DNA from: Fredericiella sp038205395 | Lineage (GTDB): Bacteria > Chloroflexota > Anaerolineae > Caldilineales > Caldilineaceae | Assembly: GCA_038205395.1 (NCBI GenBank) | Contig: JBBRBX010000064.1 | Coordinates: 1 to 33,640 of the forward strand | Reading direction: 5' to 3' | Length of the DNA stretch: 33,640 bases | Shown: in pieces, positions 25,896 through 33,551 of the stretch | Layout: every line of letters begins with the position of its first letter | How positions within the stretch are numbered: position 1 is the stretch's first letter | Notes under the pieces: generated by a model | Database searches by the model: none | Seen by the model: the letters and a program-made list of their open reading frames with translations, nothing else | Told to the model about the DNA's origin: nothing | Translations under genes and position numbers: made by a program

Positions 25896-26596
25896 TCGGG
25901 CGCCTCTTCCCATACAATACCGATTGCACGCACTGGAAAAGCCTCCAACCCAGCCACTTTCACCGGCAGGATAAAAGCGGTGAAGCGCTGGTTGAGAAAC
26001 TCGTGCAGATTCGCCAGAAATTCCACCAGAGGAATTCCGGCGCACAGCAGACGTTCGTGATTGGGTTGGCCGGCCAAAGGGCTGCCGTCGGGGGTGCGCA
26101 CTTCGATGCCCGAAGTATCGACACCCATCATCTTGATTTTTGCTTCATCCACCAGCCAGCCGATTGCTTGGGTCGTAAACCAAGGGCGGTCGTGCTGCTG
26201 GGATGTGCGATAGTAGCAGTCAAAGCCTGTATAGAAGAAGGCGATGTCACCTGGCCGCAGCAGGTCGCCGGCGCACAGCCGCAGCCCATCCAGATCGATG
26301 CAGGCATTGTGGCCATAGCGCGAGATGTCGACCACAACTGCGTCGCCGACCAGATCGGTCAAAGGAAAAGTGGCGGCATCCAGTCCATCCCGGCAGTGGT
26401 GATAGGGCAGTTCGACATGCGTACCGACGTGGGTGTTCATGGTCACCTCCGAAATGAGATACCAGCCATCGTTCACGCGACGATATTGGGCAAACTGGGG
26501 CCACTCATCCGTGAAACGCGTGTCCACCTCCAGACGATATTCTTCCTTGCCTGGGATGAGCGTATGTGAAAGATCCACCATGCGTCTGGTTTTCAC
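25892..26596 (-). CDS. Cyclase/kynurenine-formamidase-like metal hydrolase (PF04199 type)
   Basis: A 234-residue protein of the 'cyclase' family, zinc- or manganese-dependent amidohydrolases and lactonase-like enzymes. The metal motif HxGTHxDxPxH appears as HVGTHVELPYHH (about residues 56-67), with Asp replaced by Glu. VDLSHTL near the N-terminus and GVDTSGIE are further family marks. GTG at 26596 is the probable start, but the AAGGAG lies 14 bases upstream, farther than usual; an ATG five codons later is the alternative. It is the first gene of the operon with E1-alpha, E1-beta, E2 and the cupin isomerase, and is coupled to E1-alpha by a four-base overlap. It may open a lactone or hydrolyse an acid derivative that then feeds the dehydrogenase; this is inference. 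Confidence 0.85.
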   Translation of the reverse strand: MKTRRMVDLSHTLIPGKEEYRLEVDTRFTDEWPQFAQYRRVNDGWYLISEVTMNTHVGTHVELPYHHCRDGLDAATFPLTDLVGDAVVVDISRYGHNACIDLDGLRLCAGDLLRPGDIAFFYTGFDCYYRTSQQHDRPWFTTQAIGWLVDEAKIKMMGVDTSGIEVRTPDGSPLAGQPNHERLLCAGIPLVEFLANLHEFLNQRFTAFILPVKVAGLEAFPVRAIGIVWEEAPE

Positions 26597-26837
26597 TTTG
26601 CTGGTCTGTTCTCCTTTGTTGGCAATGAACCGCGGCGGTCACGCCGGCAGCAGCGCCGCTGCCGTGCCCGCGCGTCTCGCCGGCCCAGCGCACTTGAACC
26701 AGACCACCAAAATTCAGCACCGCCTGCAAGCGGCGGCTCGCCCGCAGGCGCATTGTTTCGGTGGGCGGGAGGTGGACGTGGCTGAAGCGGATCACGTCTT
26801 TTTGGAAATGCTTCTCTTCTTGCAGCTTATAGCCGCC
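26597..26837 (-). other. Long 5' leader of the cyclase-E1-E2 operon
   Basis: From the predicted transcription start (about 26831) to the GTG at 26596 the leader is about 235 bases, GC-rich, with several palindromic stretches. I recognise no known riboswitch class. A minus-strand open frame through it (26505-26795) overlaps the cyclase gene in another frame and has no recognisable protein features. Confidence 0.4.
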
Positions 26838-26866
26838 ATCATAGTACAGATATTAACAAATGTCAA
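26838..26866 (-). promoter_or_regulatory. Predicted sigma70-type promoter of the cyclase-E1-E2 operon
   Basis: On the minus strand, TTGACA (26866-26861, perfect), a 17-base spacer and TATGAT (26843-26838, 5 of 6). It is the best promoter match in the window. It lies just beyond the end of the upstream hydrolase gene. Confidence 0.75.
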
Positions 26867-26879
26867 TAGCAAGTGCCAC
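26860..26879 (-). promoter_or_regulatory. Operator 3 (SorC-type regulator site, predicted)
   Basis: Plus-strand ATGTCAATAGCAAGTGCCAC; the first 13 bases are identical to operator 1, with 17 of 20 overall. As at the other two promoters, it includes the -35 box and extends upstream. It lies about 4.8 kb from the regulator gene and marks this operon as part of the same regulon. Confidence 0.7.
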
Positions 26880-26901
26880 AGCAATTCAAGGCGACGCTGC
26901 T

Positions 26902-27852
26902 CTACTGTGTCTCACGCACAAACTGCGTCACAGCCGCCTTCACTTCGACGTCGTGGCCCAGCAGCAGGTGCCCGCCATCGCCAATCGCCAGCAGCCGTGC
27001 GCCGGGCACCTGCTCCGCCAGCCGGCGCGCATTGGCGTGCAGCGCCATTGGGTCATCCTGGGCGCTGATCACCAGCACAGGCGCCGTCACCTGGGCCAGC
27101 GGGCAACTGTTGATCGCCGGGTTGCCGAAAAATGTGTCAAACAGCATGCCGTCACCGCGGCGGCTGATGGGCGACACCTGCGCCAGAACAGCGTGCACGG
27201 CAGCCGCCTGCTCCGGCGTAAGCACAAAGCCTGCGGGCACGCCAACAAAGTGCTGCGCCTGCGTCCGCAACTGCGTAGACAAGAACCACCAGGCCGCATC
27301 ACTGTGAAATATAGCGTTCAACAGAGGACGGGGCGGCAGCGCCATCTCCACTGCGCCGGGCGCATTAGGCGAATGCAGCACCAATCCCGACAGCCGCTGC
27401 GGATGGCGCAGGGCAAACTGGAGTGCGGCGGTGGAGCCTGCTGAACTGGCCAGCAGCGCCGCCCGCTCAATGTGCAGCGCATCCAGCAAACAGGCAAAGG
27501 CATCCGCCTGCAGCGCCGGTGTCGCGCCGGCGGGCAGCGGCGTGCGCAAGTAGCCAAAGCGCGAGGGGGCAATGATCTGGAAGCCCTCGCCCAAATAGCC
27601 TTGTCCCAACGCCAGCCCATGGTCAAACCCGCCGCCGTTGCCGTGTACAACGAGCACAGGATAGCCTGACCCGCGCACCGCATACTCAATTGGGCCGCAC
27701 TTCGTTTCCATCACCTGGCTGCCCATACCAGCAATGTGCTCGGCTGCATCGCGCATATCGGTTTGGTAGCGCACAACAGTAAAGACAGCAAGTGTGGCTG
27801 CGGCGCCACCAAGTACACCGGCAGCCAGCCGGCCTAACATCCACTTTGGCAT
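26902..27852 (-). CDS. Membrane-anchored alpha/beta-hydrolase
   Basis: A 316-residue alpha/beta-hydrolase-fold protein with one N-terminal hydrophobic helix (about 6-27) that probably anchors it. The oxyanion-hole motif VVHGNGGG (about 68-75) is followed by the nucleophile elbow ASSAGST (Ser near 137; the usual first Gly of GxSxG is Ala), an acid in SAQDDP and a His in DGGHLLLGH. An esterase, lipase or C-C hydrolase role is possible; the substrate is not known. Start ATG at 27852 follows GGGGGAGGAATTT. Upstream, 26 bases away, is a small conserved gene and then a membrane protein, apparently one transcript. Downstream its end abuts the SorC-controlled promoter region. Confidence 0.88.
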   Translation of the reverse strand: MPKWMLGRLAAGVLGGAAATLAVFTVVRYQTDMRDAAEHIAGMGSQVMETKCGPIEYAVRGSGYPVLVVHGNGGGFDHGLALGQGYLGEGFQIIAPSRFGYLRTPLPAGATPALQADAFACLLDALHIERAALLASSAGSTAALQFALRHPQRLSGLVLHSPNAPGAVEMALPPRPLLNAIFHSDAAWWFLSTQLRTQAQHFVGVPAGFVLTPEQAAAVHAVLAQVSPISRRGDGMLFDTFFGNPAINSCPLAQVTAPVLVISAQDDPMALHANARRLAEQVPGARLLAIGDGGHLLLGHDVEVKAAVTQFVRETQ

Positions 27853-27878
27853 AAATTCCTCCCCCTATGTCTCATTGC

Positions 27879-28103
27879 TTAGCAACGCATCACAGCAATC
27901 AAAGCCAGATTGAGGTCACGGATTCGTTCAAGCAGACCATGCAAGGCCACCTGATCGGGTAGGGCGCCATACAGCAGCGTCTCCCCACCCGGCAGATACG
28001 TCAACTGCATATCGTCGAACCAAGCAGACCAGTGAGCATCCAGATGGCCGGCAACCCGTATCGCGTAGTACACCGGCGGGATCACTTCTCCTGCCTCACC
28101 CAT
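27879..28103 (-). CDS. Small conserved protein of unknown function
   Basis: A 74-residue soluble protein: YYAIRVAGHLDAHWSAWFDD near the start, then a Gly-rich turn (PGGETLLYG), then a helix, LPDQVALHGLLERIRDLNL. I recognise this layout as a small family common in Chloroflexi and other soil bacteria, often beside unrelated regulators or hydrolases; its function is not known to me. The ATG at 28103 follows the upstream stop directly (TAAATG), so translation is probably coupled; AGGAG lies inside the first codons and could serve a GTG start seven codons in. No membrane segment or signal peptide. Confidence 0.75.
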   Translation of the reverse strand: MGEAGEVIPPVYYAIRVAGHLDAHWSAWFDDMQLTYLPGGETLLYGALPDQVALHGLLERIRDLNLALIAVMRC

Positions 28104-28529
28104 TTATCGACCTAACTGGCCCAGCAGTGGCCAGTCAGCCCACAGCAGAGATGCCAGGATGGCTGCGCTGACGGCAATGCCCAGGCCAAAGAAGGGGTGA
28201 AAGTAGAGCAGCAACATAGCAAGTGAGGCAGCGCCCCCTGCCAGCGCCAACATCCGCCACCAAGCCGGTGCAACCACAAACCCCAACACGCCCAACCCGG
28301 CGGCGATAAGCGCAAGGCCGCCCGCCAACCAGATCACGCCACCCAGCACTTCCACTATCGTTCCCTCGGCGCGCAGCCCAACCAGGAGCCATGACTCGCC
28401 GAACGCAGTGGGCCACCAGCGCAGCCAGGCCGGGTTCGCCACAGGCGACCCTGACACAAAACTGCCGGCGGACTGCGCAGCTACAATCAGACCATGAACA
28501 ATCAGCAAACAAGCGATCAAGAGTTTCAT
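28104..28529 (-). CDS. Small multi-pass membrane protein of unknown function
   Basis: A 141-residue protein with about four hydrophobic helices: one at the start (MKLLIACLLIVHGLIVAAQS), then GTIVEVLGGVIWLAGGLALIA, then LGVLGFVVAPAWWRML, and a terminal pair. The layout suggests a DoxX-like or general small membrane protein, but I cannot assign a family. ATG at 28529 with AAGGAG nine bases upstream; the frame is open to 28625 but those residues lack the features of a signal or coding start. It heads the three-gene group with the 74-residue protein and the alpha/beta-hydrolase. Confidence 0.75.
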   Translation of the reverse strand: MKLLIACLLIVHGLIVAAQSAGSFVSGSPVANPAWLRWWPTAFGESWLLVGLRAEGTIVEVLGGVIWLAGGLALIAAGLGVLGFVVAPAWWRMLALAGGAASLAMLLLYFHPFFGLGIAVSAAILASLLWADWPLLGQLGR

Positions 28530-28672
28530 CACGGTTATCTCCTTCAGCTTTCCCTTTTGATGCGGAGGATTGCTCCCTGTGAGCGGGTCTGCCCACACTG
28601 TAGCGCGCGGCGGGACGATGCGCATCTGCCGAACGGGATAGCCAAGGGTTTATTTTTACGGTTTAGGAAGGG

Positions 28673-31483
28673 TTAAAGAATACCAAGGCGGCGAGCGCAC
28701 GCCACGGCGCTCGTACGGTTGGCAGCATCGAGTTTGCGGTAGATTGCGGCGGTGTGGGCCTTGACGGTGCCGGGGGCGACGATCAACCGGCGAGCGATCT
28801 CTTGGTTGGTGAGACCCTGAGCAAGGAGGTGCAGCACCTCCAATTCACGCGCGGTCAGTGGCTCAGGCAGTTCTGCGCCGGGGGCGGGCCGGGCCGGCAG
28901 CGCGGCGCGGCTCAACGGCTCGGCAGGGAAAGCAGCCAGCAGGCGCAGGGCGAATGGGCGCGCGGCGCTGTCGCCTATCTGTGCCAGATGATGGGCCAAA
29001 GACTGCTGCAAGGTTGGCCCCTCATCCAGAAACAGCCGCACATACCCGCGTTCCGCCGCCAACTGCAGCGCCTGCTCCCAGGCGGCCTGCTCTACAGCAG
29101 GAGAGTCCTTGCCGGCCAGGGCAGTCAAAATAAGCGCCTCGATTGCGATTCCCATGCGGCCGACGGCCAGCGCACCGGCGCCGGTTCGCGTCACCCAGGG
29201 CAGAGCCTGCTGTGGCTGCCCAGCAGCCAGCGCCGCACGCGCCAGTGTAAGTGCAATCAGTTCGGCGCATTCGTCCAGGGCCGTCCCCGGCGCAGTCGCC
29301 GATTCATGCCGCCACTGCGCCAGCAAAGCCTCTGCTGCGCCGGTCAGGGCACCGGACATCTGCCCGTTGGCGGCAGGCGTCCGGCAGGCAAGATACAGCC
29401 GCACAAGTTCCACCTCGACCAGACAGCGGAGCACGCGCGTAAGCGAGGAGCTGCTGCGCACGTAGTATGCCTCGCCGATCGACACTGCTGCACCCGCCAG
29501 ATCGCCTTGCGCCCGCTGCACGCGCGCCAGCAAGACATAGGCAAAGGCGATATGGTTGGGATTGGGCCACTGGCGGCAGTGCGCAACAGCCGCAGCGAGC
29601 AGTTTGTGCGCAGCCGCCACCTCATTCTGCTCGTACAGTACAGCGGCGAGAGCCGCCTCCATACGCGCAAGATAGCCCAAACCAGCCGCTCCCTGCCCGG
29701 CTGCGGCCAGCAGCGCCTCCTCCAATACGGCGCGTGCCTCGCGCAACTGGCCTTGCGTGCGCAGCACAAACGCCAGATCGGCCAGGCCGGTGACAAGCGT
29801 CCACACATTGCCCAGCCGGCGCGCCAGGTCGATCTGCATCTCAAAACAACTTTGTGCTTCGGCCAGCCGGCCAAGCTCGCGCTGGGCATAGCCGAGCGCC
29901 CAGCAAGCAGCGGCGCGATCCCAAAGGCTTGCCGCGGGCAGCAGCGCAAGCGCCTGCTCTGCAGCAGTGACTGCCTCGGCGTCGCGGCCGCGCATGACGG
30001 CCAACATGGCGTGTACGGCCGTCACAGCGCCGGTCTGGGCGGGGTCGCCGGTCTGCACGCGCTCGGCAAGGGCCAAGGCGGCGGCGGCTTCGTCCAGACG
30101 GCCGGCAAAGGCCAGGGCATAGGCTTGCTGGATGCACAGCCGCGGGCGCGGGCGGCGCACCTCATCCGGCAGCGCGCTGATCCAGCCCAGGAGGGCAGCC
30201 AGTTCACCACGCGCCAGCAGTTCTGCCGTGTTCTGCTCTACAAGGCGCGCAGCCCACTCCGGCTCGCCGGCGGCCATTGCCTGATCGACAGCTTCTAAAA
30301 TCAGGCCTTCGGCTTCCAGCCAGCTCGCAGCCGCAGTCTGCAGGCGCGAAGCCAGATGAGGAAATTGTTCGTGCAGCCGCGCGCGCAGGAGGTCGGCAAA
30401 CAGTTGATGATAACGATACCAGCGCCGCTCGTCATCCAGCGGCGTGAGAAAAAGATTGGCACGTTCCAGCGCGGCAAGCAGGGCGCCGCCATTCTCACCG
30501 CCTGCTGCCGCAGCGACTCGCTTGTCATGCTGGGCGGCGCTGCGCATGACGGCATCACACAGCGGCCCACACAAGCGCGCCAGCGGCGACGTCAGCAGCA
30601 AGAACTGCTGCACGGCGGGCGGCTGGCGCTCCAGCACCTCTTCCAGCAGATAATCCAGGATGTAGCGCTGGGTGCCGGCAAAGTGCTGGACAAACGCCGC
30701 GGCGTCGTCCGCCTGTTCGCCGGTTGGCGTCGTCTGCTGCGGCGTCTGCTGCGCCAGCCGCAGGGCAGCCAGCTGCAGTCCTGCGATCCAGCCCTCCGTA
30801 CGTTCAGCCAGCGCCACCGCGAGCGAATCCGCCAGTTCCAACCCCATCGTCTCATGAAGAAAGAGGCGGGTTTCTGCATGCGTGAAGCGTAAATCGGCAG
30901 CGCGCAGTTCGAGCAGTTGGCCGCGGGCGCGCAGCCGCGGCAGCGGCAGGGGCGGATCCGAGCGGGTGAGAATGGCAAGATGCAGATGGGGAGGAGCATG
31001 TTCGAGCAGCGCGGCCACAGCGGCATGCACGGCGGCGGCATGGATGACATGATAGTCGTCCAGGACAAGCAGCAGTTCCTCGTTGACAGGTTCCTCATTG
31101 ACAGCGGCCAGCACATTGATGATCTGCGGCAGCAGCACAGGCAGCTGCGTGGGCTGCGGCCCGCGCAGCAGTTCGCCCAGAGCGGCAGGCGCCCCTGCCG
31201 TCTGCAGCGCAGCCACAAGATAGGCCAGAAAGCGTCCGCTATCGTTGTCGCCTTCATCCAAAGAGAGCCAGGCGCAGCGCAAGCTGCCGGGCGCGCTGCC
31301 GGCAGCGGCGCCTGCCGCCATCAGGCTGGTTTTCCCGTAACCAGCGGGCGCGCAGATCAGCGTCAGCGGCCCGGCCAGGCCCGCCTGCAGGCGCGCCAGC
31401 AGCCGCGGGCGCGCCACAGCCTGGGCGCGCAGAGGCGGTGCATACAGCTTGGTTCTGATCAGCCAGGCGCTGCCATCTGCCAT
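28673..31483 (-). CDS. MalT-like ATP-dependent LuxR-family transcriptional regulator
   Basis: A 936-residue STAND/LAL-type regulator. The N-terminus has IRTKLYAPPLR, as in MalT, then Walker A APAGYGKTS (Lys near 51) and Walker B LLLVLDDYH (about 130). A long alpha-helical, Ala/Leu-rich TPR-like region runs from about 400 to 850. The last about 65 residues are a LuxR helix-turn-helix (LTARELEVLHLLAQGLTNQE, then KAHTAAIYRKL). MalT proteins bind ATP and an inducer, oligomerise, and activate transcription. ATG at 31483 follows GGGAGG by 11 bases; a TTG start at 31522 is possible. It lies 16 bases after the VIT1-fusion gene and may be cotranscribed with it. Inducer and target genes are unknown. 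Confidence 0.93.
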   Translation of the reverse strand: MADGSAWLIRTKLYAPPLRAQAVARPRLLARLQAGLAGPLTLICAPAGYGKTSLMAAGAAAGSAPGSLRCAWLSLDEGDNDSGRFLAYLVAALQTAGAPAALGELLRGPQPTQLPVLLPQIINVLAAVNEEPVNEELLLVLDDYHVIHAAAVHAAVAALLEHAPPHLHLAILTRSDPPLPLPRLRARGQLLELRAADLRFTHAETRLFLHETMGLELADSLAVALAERTEGWIAGLQLAALRLAQQTPQQTTPTGEQADDAAAFVQHFAGTQRYILDYLLEEVLERQPPAVQQFLLLTSPLARLCGPLCDAVMRSAAQHDKRVAAAAGGENGGALLAALERANLFLTPLDDERRWYRYHQLFADLLRARLHEQFPHLASRLQTAAASWLEAEGLILEAVDQAMAAGEPEWAARLVEQNTAELLARGELAALLGWISALPDEVRRPRPRLCIQQAYALAFAGRLDEAAAALALAERVQTGDPAQTGAVTAVHAMLAVMRGRDAEAVTAAEQALALLPAASLWDRAAACWALGYAQRELGRLAEAQSCFEMQIDLARRLGNVWTLVTGLADLAFVLRTQGQLREARAVLEEALLAAAGQGAAGLGYLARMEAALAAVLYEQNEVAAAHKLLAAAVAHCRQWPNPNHIAFAYVLLARVQRAQGDLAGAAVSIGEAYYVRSSSSLTRVLRCLVEVELVRLYLACRTPAANGQMSGALTGAAEALLAQWRHESATAPGTALDECAELIALTLARAALAAGQPQQALPWVTRTGAGALAVGRMGIAIEALILTALAGKDSPAVEQAAWEQALQLAAERGYVRLFLDEGPTLQQSLAHHLAQIGDSAARPFALRLLAAFPAEPLSRAALPARPAPGAELPEPLTARELEVLHLLAQGLTNQEIARRLIVAPGTVKAHTAAIYRKLDAANRTSAVACARRLGIL

Positions 31484-31499
31484 CGTCTGCCGCGCCTCC

Positions 31500-32690
31500 C
31501 TACCCCCCAATACTAACCCCAATCACATGCCCAATGGCGTAGGTGATGGCGGCCGCGGCCAGACCGAAGAGGACCTGTCGCCCACCGGAAAAGAGCAAGC
31601 CGCGCCCGGTGAAGAGGGTGATGCCGGCGCCGATGGCAAAGAGGCCAATGGTGCTGAGCACGAGGCTGGTGACCACTGCCGCCATCCCGCTCAGCCACAT
31701 AAAGGGCAGCACGGGGATGATGGCCCCCAGCGAAAAGAGCAAAAAGGAGGTGATGGCCGCCTCCCACGCCGAACCACCCAGTTCTTGGGGGTCGATGCCC
31801 AGTTCCTCGCGCACCAGGGTGTCGAGGGCGCTGCTCTGGTCGCTGAGGATGCGCTGTGCCAGCTCGCGCGCCTGCGCCTCATCGATCCCGCGCGACTGGT
31901 AGATCAGCGCCAACTCGGCGGCCTCTTCCTGCGGATTGGCTTCGATCTCCGCCCGCTCGATGCCGATCTGCTTCTCGTACAGCTCGCGCGAACTCTGCAC
32001 CGACAGCCACTCGCCCAGCGCCATTGAACAGGCCCCCGCCAGCAGCCCGGCCAGCCCGGTGACGAGAATCTGGTTGTTGGCCAGCGCCGCGCCCGCCACA
32101 CCCATCACCAAACTCATGTTGGAGACCAGCCCATCGTTGGCCCCTAGCACGGCAGCACGCAAGGCATTGCCGCCGCCCGCCTTGTGCCGCCCTTCCATCT
32201 GCGCGATGGCGCTGCCCTCCAGCCCACCGGGCAGCGAGCGCGTCACCTGCCCCAACAGGCGTGCGTGCGACATTTCGTCGCCGCTCATGCCGGACGCGCC
32301 CGCCACCTCCTTGTACTTGCCGGCGTCGATCTGCTCGCGTGCCGTGATGGTGGGCAGCACAAAGCCGATGCCGAAACGCCGCGCCAGCCGGATCAACATG
32401 CGCGTGCGCCAGGCTGGCTTATAATCCGGCACGGCTGCGCCCGCCGCCGCCAACTGCTCGCGCCAGCGCTCGGCGTGGCGCTTCTCCACCGCCGCCAGCC
32501 GCCGGTAGACCTCGGCCAACTGCGGGCTTTGCTCCAGTTCCGCCAGCGCCAGATACAAGGTCACGCCGTCCAGTTCATCCTGCAGGCTCGCCAGCATAGC
32601 AGCGCGGTCAGGCGGCTTGCGATTTCCCGTCTGCTGCTCTTTCTGCTGCTCTTTCTGCTGCCCTGCCTGCTGTTCTTCCTCCGTCGCCAT
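31500..32690 (-). CDS. Ferritin-like/VIT1 (DUF125) fusion, iron/manganese membrane transporter
   Basis: A 396-residue protein joining an N-terminal rubrerythrin/ferritin-like domain (about 30-150; metal-ligand candidates in EKRH near 69-72 and DEMSHARLL near 138-146) to a VIT1/CCC1 transporter domain (about 172-396). The latter includes LGANDGLVSNMSLVMGVAGA, a cytosolic Glu-rich metal-binding stretch (about 236-300) and terminal helices. MbfA-type fusions export iron in other bacteria; CCC1/VIT1 move iron or manganese. The first about 25 residues are a Gln/Glu/Lys-rich tail (QQKEQQKEQQ) encoded by a short 12-bp tandem repeat. AGGAGG precedes ATG at 32690. It follows the PuuD-like gene by 10 bases. 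Metal specificity is inferred. Confidence 0.88.
   Translation of the reverse strand: MATEEEQQAGQQKEQQKEQQTGNRKPPDRAAMLASLQDELDGVTLYLALAELEQSPQLAEVYRRLAAVEKRHAERWREQLAAAGAAVPDYKPAWRTRMLIRLARRFGIGFVLPTITAREQIDAGKYKEVAGASGMSGDEMSHARLLGQVTRSLPGGLEGSAIAQMEGRHKAGGGNALRAAVLGANDGLVSNMSLVMGVAGAALANNQILVTGLAGLLAGACSMALGEWLSVQSSRELYEKQIGIERAEIEANPQEEAAELALIYQSRGIDEAQARELAQRILSDQSSALDTLVREELGIDPQELGGSAWEAAITSFLLFSLGAIIPVLPFMWLSGMAAVVTSLVLSTIGLFAIGAGITLFTGRGLLFSGGRQVLFGLAAAAITYAIGHVIGVSIGG
32631..32666. repeat. 12-bp tandem repeat at the start of the ferritin-VIT1 gene
   Basis: CTGCTGCTCTTT at 32631-32642 and 32643-32654, then a degenerate CTGCTGCCCTGC. On the coding strand it gives the repeating KEQQ tail. 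Its length is a multiple of three, so copy-number changes would only alter the length of the disordered N-terminus. Confidence 0.85.
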
Positions 32691-32700
32691 GGCTTCCCTC

Positions 32701-33492
32701 CTAGGTCTGCGCTCGATAGTCACCGCACGCCGCAAAAAAGCTCTCCCAGATGCGCCGGTGGCCCGCATCCAGTTCAAAGTGACGTTCGGGATGCCACTGC
32801 ACGCCCAGCAGCCAGCGATGCGCCGCACTCTCATACGCCTCCACCAGCCAGACGTCCGGCTGCGCGCCGGCGACGGGGGTGAAGAGCGGCGCCAGGCTGG
32901 GCGCGTTGATCCCCTGATGATGAAAAGTGTTCACCGGCAGCACGCTGGCGCCGACGATTGCATGCAGCCGGCTGCCGGGAGCGAGCTCGACATCGTGATA
33001 GACGGTTGCGCCCCCTTCCGGCGTGCGATGGCCGTCCAGATGCTGGATCATCCCGCCGCCTGCCGCCACATTGAGCAGTTGGCAGCCGCGACAGATGCCA
33101 AACAGCGGCAGGTCGTCTGCCAGCGCCGCCAGCGCCAGTTCGATCTCCAGTTCGTCGCGCTTCTCGTCGATGGAATCCAGCTCTGCCCCCGCCAGCGGCT
33201 GGCCAAAATAACGGGGATGCACATCGCCGCCGCCCGACAGGATCAGCCCATCCAGCAGCCCTAAAATCTCCACCCCCAGCCGCCCCTGCGCATCCGGCGC
33301 AAAGCTGCGCCCATCAGGCAGCCGCGCCGGCTGGTCAGGCGACAGGATGATCGGCGCAGCCCCCGCTGCGGCCACCACCTCCACATAATTGCGCGTGTTG
33401 CGCTGCACCCAGCCGTCGTCGCCGTGCCGGGTGGTGATGCCGATCCACAGCGGCCGCTGCGCTTGCTCCTCAGCCCCATTCGTCTGCACCAT
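32701..33492 (-). CDS. Gamma-glutamyl-GABA hydrolase-like class I glutamine amidotransferase (PuuD family)
   Basis: A 263-residue peptidase C26-type enzyme. The triad is visible: Cys 134 in PLFGICRGCQLLNV, His 234 and Glu 236 in GVQWHPER. LSGGGDVHPRYFG and FHHQGI are further PuuD-type segments. In E. coli PuuD hydrolyses gamma-glutamyl-GABA in putrescine breakdown; related enzymes act on other gamma-glutamyl amides. No puuA, puuB or puuC is nearby. ATG at 33492 has GAGG nine bases upstream; a GTG five codons earlier is an alternative. It leads the PuuD-VIT1 pair and is divergent from the gene at the right edge. The physiological substrate is not determined. Confidence 0.9.
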   Translation of the reverse strand: MVQTNGAEEQAQRPLWIGITTRHGDDGWVQRNTRNYVEVVAAAGAAPIILSPDQPARLPDGRSFAPDAQGRLGVEILGLLDGLILSGGGDVHPRYFGQPLAGAELDSIDEKRDELEIELALAALADDLPLFGICRGCQLLNVAAGGGMIQHLDGHRTPEGGATVYHDVELAPGSRLHAIVGASVLPVNTFHHQGINAPSLAPLFTPVAGAQPDVWLVEAYESAAHRWLLGVQWHPERHFELDAGHRRIWESFFAACGDYRAQT

Positions 33493-33551
33493 AGCGAGAA
33501 ACCTCACTCCTGAAACTAACGCTTCAATCTGCCATCATGTATAGTACGCTC

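Noticed and set aside
26505..26795. 96-codon minus-strand frame in the leader of the cyclase operon
   Set aside because: It overlaps the cyclase start in another frame, has no good ribosome-binding site and no recognisable fold; kept only as a possibility under the leader finding.
28754..30298. 514-codon plus-strand frame opposite the MalT-like gene
   Set aside because: Arg/Gln/Gly-rich shadow of an Ala/Leu-rich coding strand; no start signal or family features.
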